DNA of 61,630 bases, taken from positions 1 through 61,630 of the forward strand of contig CAJQSP010000004.1 of assembly GCA_905614375.1 (NCBI GenBank), read 5' to 3'. This DNA comes from an uncultured Dehalococcoidales bacterium (GTDB lineage: Bacteria; Chloroflexota; Dehalococcoidia; UBA1151; UBA1328). The notes below the pieces were generated by a model. The model did not search any database and was not told the DNA's origin. It was given only the letters and a program-made list of their open reading frames with translations. The position numbers and the translations under genes are program-made. Shown here piece by piece: positions 43,145 to 52,556 of this stretch. Position 1 is the first letter of the stretch. Each line of letters begins with the position of its first letter.

Positions 43145-45958
43145 TCATTGCGTGTCTTTTATCAAAGGCTGGAATGAGGCTTCAGCAATCAATCTTCCCT
43201 TGCTAAATACCATGACTTTTCCGTTGTACTCACCAGGTGATTCGTAAACGTGGCTTGCCTGTATATTTCTTAATAACAGACCATCACTGTTTAATGCGAC
43301 CGGAACCGCCTGACCGCTATCACCCCAAATTACCTTAGCCGTCACCTCGTCGTCTATCCCGCAGCACCCATACTCGACTACCCAGCCTTCCAACTCGTAA
43401 GTTTCTCCGAGTGTACCGATGGTTAAATCACCAGTTTGTATGATGGTCGTGAAGAAGTCGATCGGTCGCTTCCGGTTGTCACCTTCGCTGATGTCCGGAT
43501 GTCCTGCAAAAATAGTGAAGTACGGATGGCTTTCACCGGGCGGGTAATCGTAATACGGGTTTTGGCTGTCCGTATTGAATCTTGAATTATGAAATTCCGG
43601 GTACAAAGGCCATGAACTGCCGGCATTATTGGTCCATAGATAATGATCTGATATTCCACTTTCAACGTAGCTTAAGACTCCCGTGTGCCAGTCATTCAGA
43701 ACTGGGAACCGCTGGTAGCTTCCCATGACTCCGCATGTACTGCCCAGAGGATTGCCGTCATCATCTACCTTGAAGAACGTTTCATCTTCACCCTGGAATG
43801 TGAATCCACTGGCAACGAATTGTGTTGGTTTAGTTTCATCACAATCCGCATCGTCCTGAATTGATGTCACGTCTGGTATGTCAGGAAGATCTCCCTGAGA
43901 TGAAGACACATCTGGTATGTCAGTAGTTAACTCAGCTGAAGGTGCATCTTGTGCGGCAGAACCTTCCGAAGTGTCTTCGATTTCAATGGTGTAAGAGGAG
44001 TCGAAACTGTAGCACTCGGTTCCTCCGCATGACAAAAGATGCGGCATATAAACAGATACATCTGCGCTGGTTTTAAATTCTATCCAGGGCTTCTGATTGG
44101 ATCCGTCTGTATCCATGACATAAATGGAAGGGGCACCATTGAAATATGCCTCAAAGATTATTTTGCTGCTATCCGGAGACCACATCGGGCTGGAACCAGA
44201 GATATTGTAATTAGTGAGGTTATAAATATTGGATCCATCTATATCTGCGGTGAAGATATTGCTGTACTGACCGTCGTATCCCTCAAAGACTATTTTGTTG
44301 CCATCCGGAGACCAACTGGGGGTGTAAGCGTTTACTTCCAAATTTGCCAGTTCATAGCGATTGGATCCATCTGCATCCATAAAGTAGATGGAGTGAATTC
44401 CTGTGGCAGATGGATCTGAAGGATTTTCCATATATGAGGAGAATGCTATTTTGCTGCCATCCGGAGACCACTTTGGATAACTGTCGTATGAATTGGAATT
44501 GGTGAGGTTATAGATATTGGATTCATTTATGTTTACGGTGAAGATATCACTGTAATCACCTTCGTATGCCTCAAAGATTATTTTGCTGCCATCCGGGGAC
44601 CAACCGATGTTGTACGGGCTGGCATTCAAGTTTGCCAGTTTATAAACATTGGATCCGTCCGGATCCATCATGTAGATACCATAAAACGTTTTGTCATCAC
44701 AGTAATGAGTAGCGGGAAAGGCGATGCTGTTGCCATCCGGAGACCATATTAGGTTCTCGTAATAAACCGATTCGTTTGTACAGATCGGAGCATTAGGTAG
44801 ATTATTGAATATGGTAAGAGGAGAATTGGAAAGTGGAGCTATCTGATTCGAACCATCGGCGTTCATAACTCGAATTTCATAATCTCCTTCCTGGGCTGTC
44901 ATAAACGCGATCTTGGTACCGTCTGGAGACAGAGTTGGGCTTATATCCCAGTACCGGTCATTGGAAATATTTTTCGGGCTTTTAGTGTTAGGTTCGATGA
45001 TGTAAATCTGACTTGCATATGAGTCTGAAAACCAATGTTGTGCATAAAAAACGGCGTGTACTTTTTCTATGTCAGTTCTTGTTGCTAACACTGTGGGGCT
45101 GGGGGTGACCGGCGTCTCGCTGTCAGGTGCATCACTAATATCGAAAGAGTGCCTGTCATATGCGATCCCTATACCTGAAGCAGACTCGGCCCGTACGTTC
45201 ACTATGTAATTGATCTTCGGAGTCAGCGGGGTTTCTACTGTGTACTCAGTTGCATTGCCTAGCTCTACCTGTATAACCGCTTCGCCGGTGGATTTGTTGA
45301 TCACACTAAGGCCATAATTAAAGGCTCCAGGGAATGCTTCCCATGTGAACGTCGGGGTGGAAGTCATCCATGCATCTAGTTCTTGGTGCAATGTCAACTT
45401 TTTGTTGACGTATACATCTCCTAGATCAATCGTATTTCCGGGGTCTGGCCATACCTTGGTACCTGTGCCCCAGTATTCATCAGTGTCAGTGCCCGTCACC
45501 CATATAGTGTGCAAACCCGATCTACTGAGTGTGATCGTGATGTAGCCGTCAGCATCGACTGAGCCAGTAGCGACCGGAGGTTGCTCGGAACCTGCGTCTC
45601 CCACAACAGCGATGACGTCAACTGCTTTCAGTGGTTGGTCATTCCACATGGCGCGGCCCGTTACGGTGGTGAGGGTTGAATCATCTTCCGTTTTATCAAT
45701 ACTCGCAGATGTTGGAGTAGGGACGACTGTTGGAGCTGCTCCTCTACCAGACTTTGATACTGGAGTTGGAGTAACACCTGCTGCCATTGCCTCAAGAGTT
45801 GCATCAACGGATGCTTTCATGGAAGTCTCACCATTTATTGGTGGCGCATCACCTTCGTTACTGACCCCGTTAGGTGCGTCGAGTGGAGTACAGCCAGAGA
45901 GAATGGCGAGCAGTACCAAAATAAGAAACAAATATCTCGTTGGAGAAAATATATTCAT
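43145..45958 (-). CDS. lipoprotein with regulatory-like, fibronectin-like, TolB and PKD-like domains
   Basis: 937 residues, lipobox AILSGC (Cys23), then SMKASVDATLEAMAAG. Domain order: carboxypeptidase-regulatory-like (TTVTGRAMWNDQPLKAVD), fibronectin-like (STPTFTWEAFPGAFNYGL), PD40/TolB blades (LSPDGTKIAFMTAQ, WSPDGSKIIFEAYEGDYSD, repeated), the FVASGFTFQGEDETFFKVD domain, and a final PKD-like domain (VIWGDSGQ ... SHVYESPGEY). It is a paralogue of 40314-42794 with the propeller moved and the last two domains swapped. Convergent with it. Surface-exposed role unknown. Confidence 0.85.
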   Translation of the reverse strand: MNIFSPTRYLFLILVLLAILSGCTPLDAPNGVSNEGDAPPINGETSMKASVDATLEAMAAGVTPTPVSKSGRGAAPTVVPTPTSASIDKTEDDSTLTTVTGRAMWNDQPLKAVDVIAVVGDAGSEQPPVATGSVDADGYITITLSRSGLHTIWVTGTDTDEYWGTGTKVWPDPGNTIDLGDVYVNKKLTLHQELDAWMTSTPTFTWEAFPGAFNYGLSVINKSTGEAVIQVELGNATEYTVETPLTPKINYIVNVRAESASGIGIAYDRHSFDISDAPDSETPVTPSPTVLATRTDIEKVHAVFYAQHWFSDSYASQIYIIEPNTKSPKNISNDRYWDISPTLSPDGTKIAFMTAQEGDYEIRVMNADGSNQIAPLSNSPLTIFNNLPNAPICTNESVYYENLIWSPDGNSIAFPATHYCDDKTFYGIYMMDPDGSNVYKLANLNASPYNIGWSPDGSKIIFEAYEGDYSDIFTVNINESNIYNLTNSNSYDSYPKWSPDGSKIAFSSYMENPSDPSATGIHSIYFMDADGSNRYELANLEVNAYTPSWSPDGNKIVFEGYDGQYSNIFTADIDGSNIYNLTNYNISGSSPMWSPDSSKIIFEAYFNGAPSIYVMDTDGSNQKPWIEFKTSADVSVYMPHLLSCGGTECYSFDSSYTIEIEDTSEGSAAQDAPSAELTTDIPDVSSSQGDLPDIPDVTSIQDDADCDETKPTQFVASGFTFQGEDETFFKVDDDGNPLGSTCGVMGSYQRFPVLNDWHTGVLSYVESGISDHYLWTNNAGSSWPLYPEFHNSRFNTDSQNPYYDYPPGESHPYFTIFAGHPDISEGDNRKRPIDFFTTIIQTGDLTIGTLGETYELEGWVVEYGCCGIDDEVTAKVIWGDSGQAVPVALNSDGLLLRNIQASHVYESPGEYNGKVMVFSKGRLIAEASFQPLIKDTQ

Positions 45959-46008
45959 CTGGGTTTTTTCATAAACATATCTACGGAACTCGATTTTAGT
46001 CAGCGTTT

Positions 46009-47052
46009 TTAAGCTATCACCACGGGAATAACGTGACCCTCAGATGGGTCGCCAGCAACTACAGTATTACGCAACGGAGCACTAAAGCCTTCAGCCGAAA
46101 TCGTAATCATGTCGCCGGGCTGGAATTTCCAATCTCGGCTACTGTAACTCAATTGGCTTGTTCCAAAAAAATGAATATGTGCATCGCCTGGGACACGGTG
46201 TAACGGATACTTAAAGTGGTGATCCTCACAGTTCGCCAACGTGTGAGACATGTACCCTTCGCCTGAGTAAAGTGGACCACTTTCGTAGATCATCTCGCCA
46301 TCGCGTTCAACAGTGCATTCCAGTTCTAACTCATCAAATGAAAAATCCGTTATGAGCTCAGGGCCTAGCGCACAGGAGCGTAATTTTGATGGAGCCAAAT
46401 ACAGATAGTTAATCCGCTCAGTCTCGTGATCAGCCCACTCATTACCTAAAGCGAACCCAACTCGATTCGGCACCCCATTCTTGTCGATAAAATAGCAACC
46501 GCCCAACTCAGGTTCCTCGCCACCATCCAGTGCAAATGCCGGAATCTCGAGTCCCTCACCCGGTCCACGCACAATCGTGCCGTTCCCCTTGTAAAACCAC
46601 TCTGGCGACGTTCCGCGCTCACCAGGGTTAGGCTTACCACCATCAATACCCATCTGGAACATCTTCGCTGAATCTGTCGCTGGCTCTTCGGTCGGCACAG
46701 CATCAACCGAATGCATCTGATCGCGTGACTTCATGCTTCCCGTGTGGGTAAGTCCCGTTCCAGAAACTATTACGCGGTGATCATCAGGATGATCGAACGG
46801 AGCAATCAAATAAGTTGAATCTCCACCGACCTCAGCCGCGAGCAACTCCGCGTAGTTCAGGCGATCTGATCCCTCAAAAGCCGCTCCAGTCAGCGTTTCG
46901 TCGAAAGATTTACCAACAGCCTGCGACAACTCGAAAACGTCGAAAACCGAACTCAATGATGTTGTTGATGAAGTCACATCAACAACATCATCTCCATCAA
47001 CAAAACCCACTCGACGTCCCGCACCCGGAATAACAAACTGAACTACACGCAT
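46009..47052 (-). CDS. AraD1-type fumarylacetoacetate hydrolase family protein
   Basis: 347 residues. The family is recognised from VVQFVIPGAGRRVGFVDGDD, SGTGLTHTGSMKSRDQMH, PEWFYKGNGTIVRGPGEGL, FALGNEWADHETERINYLYL and the end FQPGDMITISAEGFSAPLRN. The acidic metal ligands of FAH enzymes are expected in the GGEEPELGG and GNEWADHE segments. FAH-fold enzymes hydrolyse or decarboxylate 2-oxo acids; AraD1 members are linked to pentonate/uronate breakdown. Divergent from the HOT gene, separated by 165 bp, consistent with a shared catabolic role. Confidence 0.88.
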   Translation of the reverse strand: MRVVQFVIPGAGRRVGFVDGDDVVDVTSSTTSLSSVFDVFELSQAVGKSFDETLTGAAFEGSDRLNYAELLAAEVGGDSTYLIAPFDHPDDHRVIVSGTGLTHTGSMKSRDQMHSVDAVPTEEPATDSAKMFQMGIDGGKPNPGERGTSPEWFYKGNGTIVRGPGEGLEIPAFALDGGEEPELGGCYFIDKNGVPNRVGFALGNEWADHETERINYLYLAPSKLRSCALGPELITDFSFDELELECTVERDGEMIYESGPLYSGEGYMSHTLANCEDHHFKYPLHRVPGDAHIHFFGTSQLSYSSRDWKFQPGDMITISAEGFSAPLRNTVVAGDPSEGHVIPVVIA

Positions 47053-47216
47053 ACTGCTCTCTTATCTAGATTCTTGAATGAATTAACTCAATTCTAGTTT
47101 ATAACTCAGATACTGCTCCCGCTCACCATCTTGGTTATTCGAGATATTCGGTTATCCTACGCGTTCCGTTCGAAAACTACCAAAAGACCACCGAGTTCCG
47201 AGCCCACCCGACCAAA

Positions 47217-48503
47217 ATGAGCAACATGTCCACCGAAACCGCCTTCACTATCGATACCTCATCGATCAAATTTGGCCCCGGAATCACGAAAGAAGCCGGA
47301 TACGAACTCTCTAGATTAGGCGCAACGCGAGTTCTAGTCGTCACTGATCCTCAGCTTGCGAACAGCCCAGCAGTGCAAACCGCAATCGACTCTTTGAAGC
47401 AAGCCAACATCGACTACGCAGTATTCGATCAAGTCAGCGTTGAGCCAACCGACTCCTCGCTAAAACGAGCCATAAAGTTCACAGTAGAAGGCAACTTCGA
47501 CGGATTTTTGCCCGTGGGCGGCGGCTCGAGCATCGACACCGCTAAAGCGGTGAATCTCTACTCCACGTATCCTGCCGAATTCCTTGAATACGTCAACGCG
47601 CCAATCGGAAAAGGCACACCAGTACCGGGCGATCTCAAACCACTAGTAGCAGTCCCAACGACTGCCGGCACAGGAAGCGAAACTACCGGCGTATCAATAT
47701 TCGACTATGAAGAACTAGGTGCCAAAACTGGCATCGCACACCGATCACTACGACCCGACGTCGGCTTGGTCGATCCTGAAAACACCCGATCGCTCCCCAA
47801 AATGGTTGCGGCGTGCAGCGGCTTCGACGTTCTCTGCCACGGCATCGAGTCTTACACCGCACTCCCCTTTTCGCAGCGCGAAGCTCCATCTAGTCCAGCG
47901 CACCGACCCGCCTATCAGGGATCAAATCCCATTAGCGATGTGTGGGCTTTGGCAGCACTCGAAATGGTCGGAAATAGCATCCTCCCGTCAGTGCTCGATT
48001 CTGAAGACATGGACGCCCGAACAAACATGGCCATGGCTGCCACGTTCGCAGGTGTCGGCTTCGGTAACGCCGGGGTTCATTTGCCTCACGGCATGTCTTA
48101 CCCGGTTTCAGGGCTGGTGAAAAACTACCGACCTGAAGGGTATCCCGAAGGAAAAGCTATCGTTCCGCATGGAATGGCGGTAATCCTGAATGCCCCGGCC
48201 GTTTTCCGTTACACCGCTTCATCAAACCCCAAACGACACCTGCGCGCTGCACAACTTTTAGGAGCCGATGTGAACGGAGCAGGACCAGAAGACGCGGGCG
48301 ATCTCGTAGCCGAACGCCTTATCTACATCCTTAAGCAAATCGGAGTCCCCAACGGACTCGTCGGCGTCGGCTACACCATCAATGATGTCCCGGCGCTAGT
48401 AGAAGGCACGCTCCCTCAACACAGAGTAACCAAATTAGCCCCACGCCCAACCGGAGCCCCAGAACTAACCCAACTCTTCACCGATTCGTTGACCCTCTGG
48501 TAA
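47217..48503 (+). CDS. hydroxyacid-oxoacid transhydrogenase (iron-type alcohol dehydrogenase)
   Basis: 428 residues. Group III alcohol dehydrogenase features: VGGGSSIDTAKAVN (nucleotide loop), VPTTAGTGSETTGVSIF, and iron ligands expected in CSGFDVLCHGIESYTALPF and the His of AIVPHGMAVIL. The insert SSPAHRPAYQGSNPISDVWA is typical of HOT (ADHFE1-like) proteins, which transfer hydride between a 4-hydroxy acid and 2-oxoglutarate. The family is secure; the exact substrate is not. Confidence 0.92.
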   Translation: MSNMSTETAFTIDTSSIKFGPGITKEAGYELSRLGATRVLVVTDPQLANSPAVQTAIDSLKQANIDYAVFDQVSVEPTDSSLKRAIKFTVEGNFDGFLPVGGGSSIDTAKAVNLYSTYPAEFLEYVNAPIGKGTPVPGDLKPLVAVPTTAGTGSETTGVSIFDYEELGAKTGIAHRSLRPDVGLVDPENTRSLPKMVAACSGFDVLCHGIESYTALPFSQREAPSSPAHRPAYQGSNPISDVWALAALEMVGNSILPSVLDSEDMDARTNMAMAATFAGVGFGNAGVHLPHGMSYPVSGLVKNYRPEGYPEGKAIVPHGMAVILNAPAVFRYTASSNPKRHLRAAQLLGADVNGAGPEDAGDLVAERLIYILKQIGVPNGLVGVGYTINDVPALVEGTLPQHRVTKLAPRPTGAPELTQLFTDSLTLW

Positions 48504-48504
48504 G

Positions 48505-48719
48505 CAACTGTTCCTCGACACGCTCATACACGGCTGGGACATCACCATCGGCTCAAAACAAGATGCAACGCTCGGATTCCTACCTCGTCGAACAATGCAT
48601 GCCACTCGGTCAGGCAATATCCGATAACTACCGCTCAGTGTTCAATGTCCCAACATCCGGCAGCGAAAGCTGCAACCCGCAAACCCACATTCTCGGCCTG
48701 ACCGGCAGAGACGGATAAA
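48505..48719 (+). pseudogene. frameshifted C-terminal remnant, TIGR03086/maleylpyruvate-isomerase-like
   Basis: FLDTLIHGWDITIGSKQDATL reads in one frame; after a one-base shift near 48574 the next gives SYLVEQCMPLGQAISDNYR, then THILGLTGRDG and a stop at 48717-48719. D.L.HGWD and the final LxLxGRD fit the end of TIGR03086/mycothiol-dependent isomerase N-domain proteins. No N-terminus remains. The rest of the 48720-49104 gap has no gene I can support. Confidence 0.45.
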
Positions 48720-49104
48720 GCCTCACGCATAAACCAAATAACCTGCATCTGACCGATTACGGGTATGTAGAGTGATATTCAGGACGCCAAAAACATTACG
48801 CTGCTCGGGAACTTCCTATCAATTCGATTTTCGGGCTGCGAATCGAAACAAAATTCGTTAGTTCTGTCCCATTCGCATCACCGTAGGGGGAGATATTTTG
48901 CGCACGGAGGCGATCAAACCAATTGCAATCGCATTGTCAGCGAACCGCCAACATATCAACACCGGTACCCAAATAACGCCAACGAATTTTATGCGATTCC
49001 ATTGGTCAGTGATGCCACAAATTCATTGCCATGATCACACTCCGCTCAACGATAAGCTGAAAGCACTAACCACATCGTCAGGACTCACGAATAAAATAGT
49101 TCGC

Positions 49105-49821
49105 ATGACTTTCACCATTCTTGGACGCGATCCAAAAACTGGCGAGTTAGGATTAGCGATAGCCACCTACTCACTCGCCGTCGGCGCTACATGCCCGAAA
49201 ATCCTCCCCGGAATCGCAGTCGCCACAACACAAGCCTCAACGAACCCGGCTATAGCCGAAGAAATAATGGAACTCATCGAAGATGGTTCCGATCCCGTTG
49301 AAGCCTTCATGGAAGCACTCGCCAACGACGAGCATTCTGAGTTCCGCCAAGTCGCCCTCATGCTCCCTAAAGGCACTCCACTAATTCACTCTGGCGGCAA
49401 CATTAAACCCGTAAGCGGGTATCTCAATGGAAACAACTGCACCGCAGTCGGAAACTTCCTAGCAAACGAAGAAGTTTTCTCGGCATTGGTCAACGGTTTT
49501 GAAAACCCGCCCACTCCAAACAAATCTGACTTGAGCCTCGCCAATCGACTCCTTTCCGCCCTCGACTCAGGCAAGCAAGCAGGAGGCCAATCAGGGGCAG
49601 GCGGATCCCATCTCAATGAGCGTTCAGCATGCTTAATCGTCGGAGCCCCTGGAGAAAAATTCCCAACCGATATACGCGTCGATGCCTCCGAAGACGCTAT
49701 TACCGAACTACGCTCCTCGTACGAACAATACCTACCCATGCACAAGTTTTACCTACAACGCGCCGAAGACCCCACCAGCCTTCCCTCGCAAGACGATTGG
49801 GTAAAGTCACTCGATTCCTAG
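49105..49821 (+). CDS. DUF1028 family protein
   Basis: 238 residues starting MTFTILGRDPKTGELGLAI, the usual DUF1028 N-terminus (an Ntn-hydrolase-like fold). Further family features are SLAVGATCPKILPGIAVATT and KQAGGQSGAGGSHL. An upstream TTG at 48898 has a good GGGGGAG ribosome site and would add 69 residues with no family similarity; I prefer the ATG but the ribosome site makes the longer form possible. Function is unproven; family members are often near amino-acid or peptide catabolism. Confidence 0.85.
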   Translation: MTFTILGRDPKTGELGLAIATYSLAVGATCPKILPGIAVATTQASTNPAIAEEIMELIEDGSDPVEAFMEALANDEHSEFRQVALMLPKGTPLIHSGGNIKPVSGYLNGNNCTAVGNFLANEEVFSALVNGFENPPTPNKSDLSLANRLLSALDSGKQAGGQSGAGGSHLNERSACLIVGAPGEKFPTDIRVDASEDAITELRSSYEQYLPMHKFYLQRAEDPTSLPSQDDWVKSLDS

Positions 49822-49848
49822 CTAAAATCGCCGACAAGCCGTCATACG

Positions 49849-49866
49849 GAATTCATTTTCAGGATC
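49849..49866 (+). repeat. 18-bp intergenic repeat, copy 1
   Basis: GAATTCATTTTCAGGATC recurs at 51233-51250, in both cases just after the stop of a plus-strand gene and followed by CTGAACAATC within about 60 bp. Confidence 0.5.
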
Positions 49867-49960
49867 AAACACGCTTCTATCACCGACGATATCACCACTC
49901 TCTGAACAATCACCTGTACCCTTTTTTCGATAACCCCTAACCCATTCAACGGAGAACATT

Positions 49961-50533
49961 TTGGTCCTCGACTCAATCAAAGCCCGCCGAACAGTACGTG
50001 ATTTCACAGAAGATACCGTCTCTGACTCCGTCCTCGAGTTAATGATCGAAGCCGCAACATGGGCTCCCAATCACCGAACTACAGAGCCCTGGCGATTCAT
50101 TGTGCTTAGAAAAAATGGTGACATGCGCAAAAAAATCGCACAAATCGTTCACGACTGGACCTACGAAAACGTCAAAAACCCTAACCCTGTGCGCCGCGAG
50201 ACTAGCGCGAAACAAGCCCTGCAAGAAATTCTCGACGCACCAGCCTTTGTGTACGTCTACTCCGTCGCAGGCCGTGACGACGAAATGACCCAAGAGAACT
50301 TCGCCGCAACCTCCTGCGCCGTTCAAAACCTGATGCTCGCCGCCGAATCACTCGGAATCGGAGTTGGATGGAGCACCGGAAAGCCCTGCATCGCACCAAT
50401 CGACACCGCCATCGGAGCCGAACCCGACTGGGCCATCGTCGGTGCACTCTACATCGGCTACCCAGCAGACTCCGACGAAAACAAATCCGAACGCAAACGC
50501 ACCCCCGTCAACGACGTCACAATCTGGAACTAA
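49961..50533 (+). CDS. nitroreductase family protein
   Basis: 190 residues from a TTG with GGAGAA eight bases before it. The FMN-binding N-terminus is IKARRTVRDFTEDTVSDSVL, followed by AATWAPNHRTTEPWRFIVL. The helix ENFAATSCAVQNLMLAAESL and GIGVGWSTGKP complete the fold. These flavoproteins use NAD(P)H to reduce nitro, enone or similar groups. Substrate unknown; it is in a catabolic block with the same strand as its neighbours. Confidence 0.92.
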   Translation: MVLDSIKARRTVRDFTEDTVSDSVLELMIEAATWAPNHRTTEPWRFIVLRKNGDMRKKIAQIVHDWTYENVKNPNPVRRETSAKQALQEILDAPAFVYVYSVAGRDDEMTQENFAATSCAVQNLMLAAESLGIGVGWSTGKPCIAPIDTAIGAEPDWAIVGALYIGYPADSDENKSERKRTPVNDVTIWN

Positions 50534-50680
50534 ACCGAACATGAATATCCTCAATCACAAGTAGCACCAGTCTGTAATTCAGTTCACTATCTCGATGCGG
50601 CAAGTAATATCTGCGACCAGTGGCAAAATTACAAACCCAACTCTGAACCAACAAGCTCACTTCCTGAGAACGTAAATCGC

Positions 50681-51181
50681 ATGCCCTTCAACGTGGCACT
50701 TGTAGCCCCAGAAATACCGCAAAACTCCGGCAATATAATTCGACTGTGTGCCAACACCGGAGCGAATCTACACCTTGTCGAACCACTGGGATTTGAACTA
50801 ACCGAACACGCCCTCCGTAGAGCCGCACTCGACTACAAGCACCTAGCAATCGTTACGGTCCACAATTCATTCGAAGCACTACTAGATTCAGTCGACCCAA
50901 CCAGAATATTCGCCTCAACTTCAACCGCCACAACTCCGTACAACTCGGTCGAATTTCAAGACGGAGACACAGTTGTTTTCGGATCTGAAAGTCGAGGATT
51001 ATCCGAATCAGTAACGGGACAATTCGAATCCGAAAAACAGCTGAAAATACCAATGATGCCAGCGAATCGCAGCATCAACCTGTCGAACGCAGTCGCCATC
51101 ATCCTCTACGAAATGTGGCAGCAACTCGATTTCTCAGGCGCAGTTGCAAAAACAGCCAAATCACCCGAGTATTTTTCCTGA
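50681..51181 (+). CDS. trmL: tRNA (cytidine/uridine-34-2'-O)-methyltransferase, SPOUT family
   Basis: 166 residues, the usual TrmL length. It begins VALVAPEIPQNSGNIIRLCA, contains VFGSESRGLSESV and ends with the SPOUT knot signature IPMMPANRSINLSNAVAIIL. TrmL methylates the 2'-OH of the wobble base in certain tRNA-Leu species using S-adenosylmethionine. This housekeeping gene marks the surrounding block as core chromosome. No Shine-Dalgarno sequence is evident. Confidence 0.93.
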   Translation: MPFNVALVAPEIPQNSGNIIRLCANTGANLHLVEPLGFELTEHALRRAALDYKHLAIVTVHNSFEALLDSVDPTRIFASTSTATTPYNSVEFQDGDTVVFGSESRGLSESVTGQFESEKQLKIPMMPANRSINLSNAVAIILYEMWQQLDFSGAVAKTAKSPEYFS

Positions 51182-51232
51182 TGCAAACGGCATCCCTCAG
51201 ATGTCGTACGTTCGCGCCAGCACTATCACCAA

Positions 51233-51250
51233 GAATTCATTTTCAGGATC
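51233..51250 (+). repeat. 18-bp intergenic repeat, copy 2
   Basis: Identical to 49849-49866 (GAATTCATTTTCAGGATC), in the 3' region after trmL. No clear hairpin. Confidence 0.5.
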
Positions 51251-51378
51251 TATCGCTCACCTGAACAATCCCAGCGCCGCACGCCCGTTACCCGCACTCA
51301 CCAAAAAAAGACCCTTCGCCAGAACGACGATAGGTCTCTCTAAAATCAATACATTCGTATAACTAACCAGCCTACAAA

Positions 51379-52365
51379 CTACGCTCCCGCGCCGTTCATA
51401 TCCATCACAATCTTGATAACGCCCTCGGAGTGATCCGAATACATGTCGTACGCCTTCTGAACGTCTTCAAAGCCCACATTGTGGCTCTTCAACAAGCCAG
51501 GATCAGCCCAGCCACGCTCCTTAAGCGCAATCATCTCTCGAATGTCCTTAGTCGGCTCCGAAGTGGCAGCAACCTGCGTAGGAATAATCGTCGCCGCCTT
51601 GAACATGAACTCCTGGTGAGGAAACTCGGCAATCTTGCCACCCTTCCCAGTGAGGCTAAAGCTAACAAACGTGCCCCAACGCTTTACGATCTTCAAGCAC
51701 TGACCGAATCCCGCAGGATCGCCAGTTGCATCCACAACAATGTCGATGCCCTCGCCGTTCGTCAGTTCTTCAATCGCTTCGTACATATCGTCTTTGTCAG
51801 GATTAACCGTGTTGGTCGCACCGATGTCCAACGCCTTCTCACGACGAGCCTCGACAGGATCGATACCGATTACCTGCTGTGCACCCATCTTCTCGGTCAA
51901 CATCGAAAACGATAGACCAATTCCGCCCTGTCCCAGAACCGCAATCCGCTTACCAGCAACGTTACCCATTTGCTTCACTGAATAAAGAACTGTTCCGGTG
52001 TGCTGACACATAACCCACTCATCGAGCTCACCCCAGTCAGGAACTGGAAGCACACGATCGGGAGTCTGGACAAGGTATTCAGAAAGACCGCCCATACCCC
52101 GAGTAGGAAGAACGATTGCCCGCTGACCTTCTTTTAAGGCATCAGTCTCCGATTCAACAATCGTTCCGGCAATCTCGTGGCATGGAACTCCAGGAGCAAG
52201 CGGGAACGACTCTTCAGGAAGCTCTGCATGATAAATACCGTGAATATCACTACCGCAAACCGAAGTGGCTTCAATGCGGATTTTAACTTCACCGTCTACT
52301 GGAGTCGGTTCATCCAGTTCAACGAAATCAAACGTTCGTGGAGCAACGAGTCGTGCGGCTTTCAA
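51379..52365 (-). CDS. zinc-type medium-chain alcohol dehydrogenase
   Basis: 328 residues from a TTG start. Catalytic zinc site residues are Cys in ATSVCGSDIHG and His-Glu in VPCHEIAGTIV. The NAD(P) Rossmann motif is IAVLGQGGIGLSFSM. The structural-zinc four-cysteine lobe of classical members is absent, so it is one of the shorter MDR types. It probably oxidises a polyol or hydroxy acid in the same catabolic programme. It is divergent from the M81 gene with about 190 bp between. Confidence 0.9.
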   Translation of the reverse strand: MKAARLVAPRTFDFVELDEPTPVDGEVKIRIEATSVCGSDIHGIYHAELPEESFPLAPGVPCHEIAGTIVESETDALKEGQRAIVLPTRGMGGLSEYLVQTPDRVLPVPDWGELDEWVMCQHTGTVLYSVKQMGNVAGKRIAVLGQGGIGLSFSMLTEKMGAQQVIGIDPVEARREKALDIGATNTVNPDKDDMYEAIEELTNGEGIDIVVDATGDPAGFGQCLKIVKRWGTFVSFSLTGKGGKIAEFPHQEFMFKAATIIPTQVAATSEPTKDIREMIALKERGWADPGLLKSHNVGFEDVQKAYDMYSDHSEGVIKIVMDMNGAGA

Positions 52366-52556
52366 TTTAGACCAATATCTTTCGAAAATTTACATCTAGC
52401 ACAGAGTTTCTTACGAATCAGAGGGCACTTTACACTCTCCCAACTCCGCAAGATCGCACAATCTCGAAGCAAATTCACCACCGAACCAAACAAATCACCA
52501 AATTCACTGATACATTCTTCTCGAATTAATATACCCAGACCGGAGCCAAATCTACG

